Assembly: GCA_031273325.1 (NCBI GenBank) | Contig: JAISSB010000071.1 | Span: 1 to 51,068 of the forward strand | Reading direction: 5' to 3' | DNA: 51,068 bases | DNA from: Treponema sp. | GTDB taxonomy: Bacteria > Spirochaetota > Spirochaetia > Treponematales > Breznakiellaceae | Shown: positions 44,917 through 51,068 of the stretch, one piece after another | How positions within the stretch are numbered: position 1 is the first letter of the stretch | Layout of the letters: each line of letters begins with the position of its first letter | The notes under the pieces: model-generated | Told to the model about the DNA's origin: nothing | Database searches by the model: none | What the model saw: the letters and a program-made list of their open reading frames with translations, nothing else | Made by a program: the position numbers and the translations under genes

Positions 44917-45903
44917 CTATTGCTCCGATTTACTGATCGCAGCACGCATATCAGTATCTGCTTGAATATTTTTTAGACGGTAATAATCCATAATGCCTAA
45001 ACGTCCGTTCCGGAATGCGTCTGCAATAGCCATTGGAATTTCCGCTTCGGCAAGCACTACTTTTGCTCTATTCTCTTGAACTTTTGCTACCATTTCCTGT
45101 TCCTGCGCTTGAGCCAACGCCCTGCGTTTTTCGGCTTCAGCTTGGAATCTCCGTTTATCTGCTTCTGCTTGATCTGCTTGCAGTTTTGCTCCGATATTAT
45201 CTCCGACATCAATATCAGCAATATCTATTGAAAGGATTTCAAAAGCTGTTCCTGCGTCCAATCCTTTTTCTAACACCCTTCGTGAAATTAAATCGGGATT
45301 TTCCATAACCGATTTATACGATTCTGACGAACCAATAGTAGTAACAATTCCTTCGCCGACACGGGCAATAATTGTTTCCTCAGTGGCTCCCCCGACAAGC
45401 CGTTCCAAATTTGCCCGGACTGTAACCCGTGCTTTCACCTTTAATTGAATACCGTCCTTTGCAACTGCGTCTATCGTAACTTTTCCCTTGCTAGAATCCG
45501 GACAGTCTATAACCTTTGGATTAACACTTGTTTTGACCGCTTCTAATACGTCACGACCAGCTAAATCAATAGCGGCTGCCCGTTGAAAAGGGAGCGGAAT
45601 ATTCGCCTTATTTGCTGCAACAAGCGCCCATGCAACTTTCATAACATCGCCGCGTGCAAGAAAATGTGTTTCAAGCATATCCGAATCAATATCAATTCCA
45701 GCTTTACTAAGCATAATCCGTGAATCAACAATGATTCCAGGATTTACATGCCGCAACCACATGCCGATAATTTTACCCATACTCACATAAGAATTAGAAA
45801 GGAGCGCCCGAAACCATAAACCGAAGAATCGAAAAAAAAGTAATAAAAATCCAACAGCAACAATACCAATAACAGCAATAAGAATAATAAAGGGAATACT
45901 CAT
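44917..45903 (-). CDS. floA: Flotillin-like protein FloA
   Basis: A 328-residue protein, start ATG 45903. One N-terminal hairpin membrane segment (about 4-28) is followed by a SPFH-like domain ([81 protein letters not shown]) and a C-terminal Ala/Glu-rich coiled coil ([27 protein letters not shown]). FloA scaffolds functional membrane microdomains in Bacillus. It lies 14 bases after the RluD-type gene. Confidence 0.94.
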   Translation of the reverse strand: MSIPFIILIAVIGIVAVGFLLLFFRFFGLWFRALLSNSYVSMGKIIGMWLRHVNPGIIVDSRIMLSKAGIDIDSDMLETHFLARGDVMKVAWALVAANKANIPLPFQRAAAIDLAGRDVLEAVKTSVNPKVIDCPDSSKGKVTIDAVAKDGIQLKVKARVTVRANLERLVGGATEETIIARVGEGIVTTIGSSESYKSVMENPDLISRRVLEKGLDAGTAFEILSIDIADIDVGDNIGAKLQADQAEADKRRFQAEAEKRRALAQAQEQEMVAKVQENRAKVVLAEAEIPMAIADAFRNGRLGIMDYYRLKNIQADTDMRAAISKSEQ

Positions 45904-45917
45904 TTTATAATAATACT

Positions 45918-46838
45918 TTAAAGAATAGGGAGTGTGCAAGAGTATTTTTTATTACAGTTAATAATATCAAGAAATCGCTGAGGAATCGGGGTACTAAACA
46001 TGTGTTGCTTCTCTTCACCAGGCAACAGTATTGCAAGGTTTTTTGCGTGCAGCATAAGAGAGTATTGGGTATGTGTTTTTCCGTACAATGGGTCACCGAT
46101 AATAGGGTGACCGATGTGGCGGAAATGTACTCTGATTTGGTGCGTGCGTCCCGTCTTCGGTTCAATGTACAGCAGTGACATATCCGGCCATGTTTTCAGG
46201 ACTTTATAAACGGTAACAGCTCTTTTTCCAGTTTTTGATACAGTAAAACGCTGACGGTTTTTTATGTCTCGTGAAATATACGTGTCTATGCAGTCGCACA
46301 TTTTTGGAGGAATTCCCTGAACGAGAGCGATATACCGTTTATGTACCGAGCGCTCTTTGAATTGACGGACAAGAAAATCAAGTGTTTCACTATCATAAGC
46401 AGCAATAAGTACGCCGGAAGTATCTTTATCAAGACGGTGAACAATACCGGGGCGCCACGTTTCTCCTGCATCGAGTTGGCTATGACGGTGCAGCAAAGCA
46501 TGTGCAACGGTGCCGTGCCAATTACCAGCACCGGGGTGTACAACCATTCCTTGCAGTTTATTTATCACAACCACATGTTCATTTTCATAGATAATATCAA
46601 GGGGAATATTTTCTGGTTTAAGCTCGCATACCCCCGGTGTATTCCACGTTAATTCAATGAAATCGTCGCGTTGAATACTGCGTGACATTTTAACCGCTTT
46701 CCCATTAAGTACGGCTTGTACATTTCGTGCTTTTATTTGCGACCGGCTCATTAAGTTCAAATATTCAGCAATGTACCGGTCAAGACGGAGACGGGGAGGA
46801 ATGTCTGCGCTGACGGTTCCTGAGAAGCTTGACGTCAT
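45918..46838 (-). CDS. rluD: RluD-family 23S rRNA pseudouridine synthase
   Basis: A 306-residue enzyme with an N-terminal S4 domain ([34 protein letters not shown]) and a catalytic domain with [20 protein letters not shown] and the catalytic aspartate in [12 protein letters not shown]. The C-terminal [25 protein letters not shown] is a family signature. It probably modifies helix 69 of 23S rRNA, though RluC/RluA-type targets are possible. Its ATG overlaps the stop of the upstream gene (ATGA). Confidence 0.92.
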   Translation of the reverse strand: MTSSFSGTVSADIPPRLRLDRYIAEYLNLMSRSQIKARNVQAVLNGKAVKMSRSIQRDDFIELTWNTPGVCELKPENIPLDIIYENEHVVVINKLQGMVVHPGAGNWHGTVAHALLHRHSQLDAGETWRPGIVHRLDKDTSGVLIAAYDSETLDFLVRQFKERSVHKRYIALVQGIPPKMCDCIDTYISRDIKNRQRFTVSKTGKRAVTVYKVLKTWPDMSLLYIEPKTGRTHQIRVHFRHIGHPIIGDPLYGKTHTQYSLMLHAKNLAILLPGEEKQHMFSTPIPQRFLDIINCNKKYSCTLPIL

Positions 46839-47227
46839 TGTTGTTGAGGAGTTCTAATAATACGAGGTGTTTCGGGCTGTATCTGACGGCGTTGTTTAGT
46901 GCGGAAAAGAAAATAATCCACCACTGCAATAACAACTGACCCGACTATTGCTACCGTAAGGGTAATGTTTTTTTCATTTTCCGTCATAGGAAAAGCGCTC
47001 GCTGCTTTGAACGGCCACGGCGCATACCGGGTATCAAAACCATTGTCAAAAAAACGCACCGTATCTATAAGAAATATTGACGTAAAAAGGGTAAAAGGAA
47101 AACTCCCAAAAGCAATTATCTCAGCACGCCGCAGTTGAGGAAGCCACGGCTTGTCTGTTTCCGTTTCCGTTTGGGCAAAGAGTGGTATTGAAAAAATAAA
47201 AAATACGATAATAAAGCAATTTTTCAT
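46835..47227 (-). CDS. Small exported/membrane protein of unknown function
   Basis: A 130-residue protein with a signal peptide (MKNCFIIVFFIFSIPLFAQ), two further hydrophobic helices (about 38-55 and 87-108) and a basic, Gln-rich tail ([22 protein letters not shown]). The pattern TPWPFKAASAFPM is not one I recognise. It overlaps both neighbours by four bases (ATGA), so it is translated with the MFS transporter and RluD. Confidence 0.75.
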   Translation of the reverse strand: MKNCFIIVFFIFSIPLFAQTETETDKPWLPQLRRAEIIAFGSFPFTLFTSIFLIDTVRFFDNGFDTRYAPWPFKAASAFPMTENEKNITLTVAIVGSVVIAVVDYFLFRTKQRRQIQPETPRIIRTPQQQ

Positions 47228-48486
47228 AGGTACTCTCCTCTATTATATGACGATTGATTATCATTTCGATAATACAGTAAGGTCACGATAATACCGGTAA
47301 TAAGTAAACAAACAGTCATAACAAACGGCAAATTCCGGGAGAGATCAGAAAGAATACCGGCAATCCACCCAAAAGGAGCAGTTGAACCCATAATAATCAT
47401 GTGCTGAATGGCCATAACACGGGCGCGTTCTGCTTTATTAACATGCAACGCAACTAACGATTCTGCCAACATTGCAAGAATTCCGGAACCAAAGCCGTCG
47501 AATATTAATGAAATGCAAAGCACAGGATAATTGGCAATTGGACACAATATTAACAGCGTTTGTCCGACGGCATAACTTATAAAACCAGCAAAAAGGGGAA
47601 TTTTTAGTCCTTTTTTCATAAGGCGAGGGATAACTGTCCAGAAAAAAATAATCGCAACAATTGACCGGAACATAGGAAACAGCGGTAATAACGAATCAGG
47701 AACTAATAATTTTTTATTTGCAATAATTTGCCAAAATGTATTGTTAACCATTGCAACAATACCGACAAGTGCTGAAATAACAAGAGAAAAGATCGTCCCT
47801 TTTGATTTAAGAATAATGCGGATAACACTCCGATACCCGACCACTAGACTCCATATACTGTTTCCTTTTGTTTCAGATAAACGAATTAATCCGGTTTTTG
47901 TTTCACGGGAAAATATATACAGTATAATAAGCTTCGCGGTCATAATAACAAGAGCATTGACATAAAGAATGCGGATTGCCGGCACTAAGGTAAGCCGTGC
48001 AACGAGTACTGCTGAAATAGGAGCAAAAAGAGCAGAAAACTGACCGCAGATAATGACTAATGAATAAATTGACGTAATCTGATTTTTTTCAGCATCTTCA
48101 ACGAGCAGACAATCCCATGAATTCGTCGGCACTTTCATAGCGCCATTAAATAATGCAGCGACAAGAAAAAACCAAAAATTTTGTGCTTGCCACCAAATAA
48201 TACATGGAATTGACCATGATAAAAAATCAAAAAGAGCGGTCGTTTTACGCCGCCCCAATTTATCGGTAATCGGTCCGCCTAAGAATGCAAATACTACTTG
48301 AGACAGCATAAAAATTGTTGTTACCAGACCGATTTGAACGTCACTTAACCCAAGAGCAAGCATGTACACTGAAGCGTAAGGAATACAGAGATTCATTGAA
48401 AGTCCCCACATTGGTTCCGTGTATACACACGCACGAGGATTTCCTTTCAATGAAATAAGTGTTTTAAAGAGGGCATTTTTTGACAT
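47224..48486 (-). CDS. Major facilitator superfamily transporter
   Basis: A 420-residue membrane protein with about 12 helices. The loop after helix 2 reads GGPITDKLGRRKTTALFD, the typical MFS G-x(3)-D-x(2)-GRR motif. The substrate is unknown. There is no ribosome site before the ATG at 48486; TATACT lies ten bases upstream, with TTGCGC 18 bases before that, suggesting a very short leader. It opens an operon with the 130-residue gene and rluD. Confidence 0.9.
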   Translation of the reverse strand: MSKNALFKTLISLKGNPRACVYTEPMWGLSMNLCIPYASVYMLALGLSDVQIGLVTTIFMLSQVVFAFLGGPITDKLGRRKTTALFDFLSWSIPCIIWWQAQNFWFFLVAALFNGAMKVPTNSWDCLLVEDAEKNQITSIYSLVIICGQFSALFAPISAVLVARLTLVPAIRILYVNALVIMTAKLIILYIFSRETKTGLIRLSETKGNSIWSLVVGYRSVIRIILKSKGTIFSLVISALVGIVAMVNNTFWQIIANKKLLVPDSLLPLFPMFRSIVAIIFFWTVIPRLMKKGLKIPLFAGFISYAVGQTLLILCPIANYPVLCISLIFDGFGSGILAMLAESLVALHVNKAERARVMAIQHMIIMGSTAPFGWIAGILSDLSRNLPFVMTVCLLITGIIVTLLYYRNDNQSSYNRGEYL

Positions 48487-48528
48487 GTTTAATACTAGTA
48501 TAGGAGCATTATAGAGACGAGCGCAACT

Positions 48529-48542
48529 CCCCCGCGAAGGGG
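48529..48542 (-). terminator. Small GC hairpin after the malG remnant
   Basis: On the minus strand CCCC-ttcgc-GGGG forms a short stem with a UUCG-like loop, eight bases after the malG remnant stop. There is no clear U run, so it may be a weak terminator or an RNA-stabilising loop. Confidence 0.35.
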
Positions 48543-48549
48543 AAAGACA

Positions 48550-48960
48550 TTACTCTTTTACTGCTGCACTGCCCAATGCGGTTACGAGCATTTTTTGTGT
48601 TATCATAAAGAAAATGACAAAAGGAACTGAAACGATGACAGCTCCGGCTGCAAAATTGGTAAATTCATTTTTTCTATCAGTAACAAAATTAAACAGTCCC
48701 AGCGCTAATGTCATATTTTCTGAAGAACGCAGTACCATTTTGGGAAAAATAAAGTCCATCCATGGACCGGTAAAACTTGAAATTGCAAGAAATATTAAAA
48801 TCGGTTTTGCAACCGGGAGAATAATAGTAAAAAAGATTCTTAAATTATTTGCACCGTCGATCCGTGCTGCTTCGTCAAGAGAAGCCGGAATAGTATCCAT
48901 ATAACTTTTTACCAGCCACGTATTATACGGAATATTTCCCGCTAAATACACGAGTACCAG
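48550..48960 (-). pseudogene. malG: malG remnant, C-terminal half only
   Basis: The last 137 residues of a maltose-type ABC permease: LVLVYLAGNIPYNTWLVKSY, the EAA loop SLDEAARIDGANNLRIFFTIILPVAKP and the C-terminal helices ending TALGSAAVKE. The first half is missing, and the 5' side runs straight into the 3' end of malE in another frame. The TTG start in the ORF track (48987) is within malE and not credible. It cannot form a functional permease. Confidence 0.85.
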
Positions 48961-50117
48961 TCGTTCTGCACATCGGCTCCATTCCAAATATTAGAACTTG
49001 CCGCTCCCATTGCGTCCCAAAATTTCGCCATTGGCGGAATCGAAGGCATGGGGAATGCATATTGCAATTGATCCAAAAAGCCTTTTGCATGCGTATTCCC
49101 GGTGACGGCTCCGCTTGTTGCCGGTAATGTGTTTGTGATCTGTGCGCGTAACTGCTGCATTTCCGGAGTGACTAAGAACGCACCGAATTTCTGTGCTTCT
49201 TCAATATTTTTACTGTATGCAGATACAAACATGACTCGGGTACCTGAAAACGAAGCTGCAGGACTATTTTCTCCCGGAAGGCTCGGCAAAGGAGCAACAC
49301 CGAAATTAACGCCTGCATCGGTAAACGGTTTTACATTCCACGGACCGGAGATATACAGTGCAACATTTCCCGCTGCAAAGGACCCGTCAGACGTTGAAGT
49401 TTTAAGGTCCGCAGCCGGTGCATTCAAAATACTCCGCAACCCTTGGAATACCTTCATCCCTTCAACGGCAGCAGGGGTATTAAGATTAGTATTTCTCGTA
49501 TCGGTTCCGTTTGCTCCAAAGAGCCTATTCCCCTTTGCACTGATAAAAATGATCGTATAATAGGCGTTTCCTACATCCATCATAAAAGGATATTTCCCCG
49601 GCTGATTGAAGTTTTGAGCAAAGCTTTTTAAATCGTCCCATGTTTTAGGAACTTGACTTTCAGCAATAAGAGCTTTGTTATAGAAGAGCGCATAGGTCTC
49701 AGCAGAAACGGGGTAGCCGTACTGCTTTCCTTCGTAGGTTGTTGCTGTTTTGCAGGCAGCCAAAAGCTGTGCATTGATAGCTGAAGGGTTTTCAAGCGGC
49801 ACAACTTGACCGGTTGCAACTAATTCGCCGAGCGTGTCGTGCGGAGCAGCAAAGAGATCGGGACCAACGCCTGCCGGTCCGTCCATAGCAATCTGCGTAT
49901 GCGAGTCTCCTAATTCCACATTAACAAACTTGATAGTCACATTCGGGTTCTGTTTTGTATAGGCAGCTCCTGCTTGACGGATAAATTCGTCAGGTCCATT
50001 GAGGGATTCCCACACGGTTAACGTTAGTTTTTTTCCGGTTCCCCCTCCCTGCTGTCCTTCGGCAAAAAGCGGCATCGATAAGCATACAAGAGCCGCTACA
50101 CAGAGCAACTTTTTCAT
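48942..50117 (-). CDS. malE: Maltose/sugar ABC substrate-binding protein, 3' end altered
   Basis: A 391-residue binding protein, start ATG 50117 behind aaggaga (ORF track starts 19 codons too early). Signal peptide MKKLLCVAALVCLSMPLFAEG. MalE family features are TLTVWESLNGPDEFIRQA, GPDLFAAPHDTLGELVATGQVVPL, YGYPVSAETYALFYNK and YISGPWNVKPF, ending PMPSIPPMAKFWDAMGAASSNIWNGADVQN. After that the frame runs into malG DNA and reads DWYSCI before stopping, so perhaps the last 5-15 residues are lost. malF and half of malG are missing. The protein may still bind sugar but lacks its permease here. Confidence 0.88.
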   Translation of the reverse strand: MKKLLCVAALVCLSMPLFAEGQQGGGTGKKLTLTVWESLNGPDEFIRQAGAAYTKQNPNVTIKFVNVELGDSHTQIAMDGPAGVGPDLFAAPHDTLGELVATGQVVPLENPSAINAQLLAACKTATTYEGKQYGYPVSAETYALFYNKALIAESQVPKTWDDLKSFAQNFNQPGKYPFMMDVGNAYYTIIFISAKGNRLFGANGTDTRNTNLNTPAAVEGMKVFQGLRSILNAPAADLKTSTSDGSFAAGNVALYISGPWNVKPFTDAGVNFGVAPLPSLPGENSPAASFSGTRVMFVSAYSKNIEEAQKFGAFLVTPEMQQLRAQITNTLPATSGAVTGNTHAKGFLDQLQYAFPMPSIPPMAKFWDAMGAASSNIWNGADVQNDWYSCI

Positions 50118-50195
50118 AAAATCTCTCCTTAAAAGATTTAATAGTATAGCTTTACTGTAGAGCGCTTTGTTCATTTTGTAAAATAGATTCTCTAC

Positions 50196-50229
50196 GGGGA
50201 CAGACCTCTGGATTCATGGGATTGTCCCC
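50196..50229. repeat. GGGGACA/TGTCCCC inverted pair
   Basis: GGGGACA (50196-50202) and TGTCCCC (50223-50229) form a seven-base stem at the left border of the 21-bp array, the same motif as at 6.5 and 50.86 kb. Confidence 0.65.
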
Positions 50230-50530
50230 TTGTTTTTGTATACAAGGGTCTTGTTTTTGTATACAAGAGTCTTGGATCTATATACAAGAGTCTTGGATCT
50301 ATATACAAGAGTCTTGGATCCTATATACAAGAGTCTTGGATCTATATACAAGAGTCTTGGATCTATATACAAGAGTCTTGGATCTATATACAAGAGTCTT
50401 GTTTTTGTATACAAGGGTCTTGTTTTTGTATACAAGGGTCTTGTTTTTGTATACAAGGGTCTTGTTTTTGTATACAAGGGTCTTGTTTTTGTATACAAGA
50501 CTCTTATATCTGTATACAAGACTCTTGGTG
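50229..50530. repeat. 21-bp tandem array, CTTG...TATACAAG type
   Basis: About 14 contiguous 21-bp units. One subtype is cttgtttttgtatacaaggg, another cttggatctatatacaagag; they occur in blocks (a few of the first at the left, about seven of the second, then more of the first). Each unit is a near-palindrome (cttg...caag) able to form a hairpin. One unit has a single-base insertion (ggatcctat). All six frames stay largely open because the period is a multiple of three. Confidence 0.92.
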
Positions 50531-50560
50531 CTAGACTTAGCTTAAACTCTGCCTTCCAGA

Positions 50561-50852
50561 CTAGATTGCTATTCTTCTGGGCTAGATTGCTATTCTTCTG
50601 GACTGGATTGCTATTCTTCTGGACTGGATTGCTATTCTTCTGGGCTAGATTGCTATTCTTCTGGACTGGATTGCTATTCTTCTGGGCTAGATTGCTATTC
50701 TTCTGGACTGGATTGCTATTCTTCTGGACTGGATTGCTATTCTTCTGGACTAGATTGCTATTCTTCTGGACTAGATTGCTATTCTTCTGGACTAGATTGC
50801 TATTCTTCCAGGCTAGATTGCTATTCTTCTGGACTATATTGCTATTCTTCCA
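50561..50852. repeat. 21-bp tandem array, CTAGATTGCTATTCTTCTGG type
   Basis: About 14 contiguous units of 21 bp (ctagattgctattcttctgg with variants ctggatt, tgggc, ccagg). The sequence is unrelated to the preceding array but has the same period. It gives a frame reading LLFFWTG repeatedly, which is not a plausible protein. Confidence 0.92.
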
Positions 50853-50860
50853 AGCGATAA

Positions 50861-50890
50861 GGGGACAGACCTCCTTTGAGGTCTGTCCCC
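50861..50890. repeat. Perfect 13-bp inverted repeat hairpin of GGGGACAGACCTC
   Basis: GGGGACAGACCTC, a CTTT loop and GAGGTCTGTCCCC form a perfect 13-base stem, the longest dyad in the repeat family. A further ggggtctgtccccc copy lies at about 50913-50927. Confidence 0.9.
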
Positions 50891-50978
50891 GTCTTCGGAA
50901 ATCTCTTGGTTTAGGGGTCTGTCCCCCCTTGTTAAAACTTCAACTCCCCCTGGGACAAGCCCAGTGGATTGTAAATAG

Positions 50979-51068
50979 CTACACCGGCTGAACGATGGTT
51001 ATCGCTTCTACTATTGGCTGATTGAACGCAGCCTGTCCCGATTGCTTTGACCGGGCATACTTGTCTCG
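50979..51068 (-). CDS. Possible C-terminal end of a gene entering from the right
   Basis: On the minus strand a frame open from the window end gives 29 codons (RDKYARSKQSGQAAFNQPIVEAITIVQPV) followed by TAG. The composition looks like real coding sequence and differs from the repeat frames, but the piece is too short to identify. A small CTGGG/CCCAG hairpin lies just beyond the stop (50951-50965). Confidence 0.4.
   Translation of the reverse strand, partial: RDKYARSKQSGQAAFNQPIVEAITIVQPV

Noticed and set aside
48550-48987. Intact small permease gene starting at TTG
   Set aside because: The N-terminal codons (MEWSRCAER) are malE DNA read out of frame; the rest is the second half of MalG.
50230-50991. 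253-residue ORF with heptad repeats (VFVYKGL, LLFFWTG)
   Set aside because: It exists because the 21-bp period keeps frames open; both strands and several frames are open, there is no start signal, and the composition is implausible for a protein.

Overview
The window looks like chromosomal DNA from a spirochaete, most likely a Treponema-type organism. The reasons are a long S10-spc-alpha ribosomal block headed by rpsL-rpsG-tuf, with no adk, map or infA between secY and rpmJ; a short, archaeal-style PheT (577 aa); BspA-like leucine-rich lipoproteins with relaxed lipoboxes; two large chemoreceptors; and a 14-base poly-C tract in a surface-sensing gene. I infer the genus from family knowledge and gene order and cannot confirm a species.

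Layout. 0-0.6 kb: 3' end of a WD40-repeat gene. 0.8-6.5 kb (minus strand): a phosphate system reading pstS-pstC-pstA-pstB-phoB-phoR, with ATGA overlaps and a candidate Pho box in front of pstS; phoU is absent. PstS is circularly permuted relative to the E. coli type. 7.2-9.5 kb: two coupled lipoprotein genes, the second with BspA-type leucine-rich repeats. 9.5-10.5 kb: a GH113-like glycosidase on the minus strand. 10.5-26.6 kb (plus strand): a canonical promoter and structured leader, then rpsL, rpsG, tuf, rpsJ to rpsQ, rplN to secY, rpmJ, rpsM, rpsK, rpsD, rpoA, rplQ, a 56-aa zinc-ribbon protein and tRNA-Leu(CAG). 26.7-31.3 kb: crcB, a Cof-type HAD phosphatase, two envelope proteins and pheT. 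31.3-36 kb: a BtuF-like binding protein, a radical SAM/DUF2344 fusion, and livF-livG without the permease genes. 36.4-41.2 kb: two tandem paralogous chemoreceptors. 41.5-48.5 kb (minus strand): era, a fused aroDE, small envelope genes, floA, an RluD-type pseudouridine synthase and an MFS transporter. 48.5-50.1 kb: a maltose-type ABC locus damaged by a deletion that joins malE to the second half of malG. 50.2-51.07 kb: tandem arrays.

The most unusual feature is the set of intergenic tandem repeat arrays. A GGGGTCTGTCCCC hairpin motif and several unrelated 21-23 bp repeat families occupy at least seven intergenic regions in the accessory parts of the window. They are absent from the roughly 26 kb housekeeping block (9.5-36 kb). 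In places they have captured gene ends: a 108-bp unit is present three times at the pstB/phoB junction. They are not CRISPR arrays, because the units are contiguous with no spacers.

Other points worth checking are a probable CTG start codon at 44.3 kb, a hairpin that appears to bring the Shine-Dalgarno sequence close to the GTG start of rplN, a probable leaderless radical SAM gene, and a Pho box combined with a TGTGA-N4-TCACA dyad at pstS.
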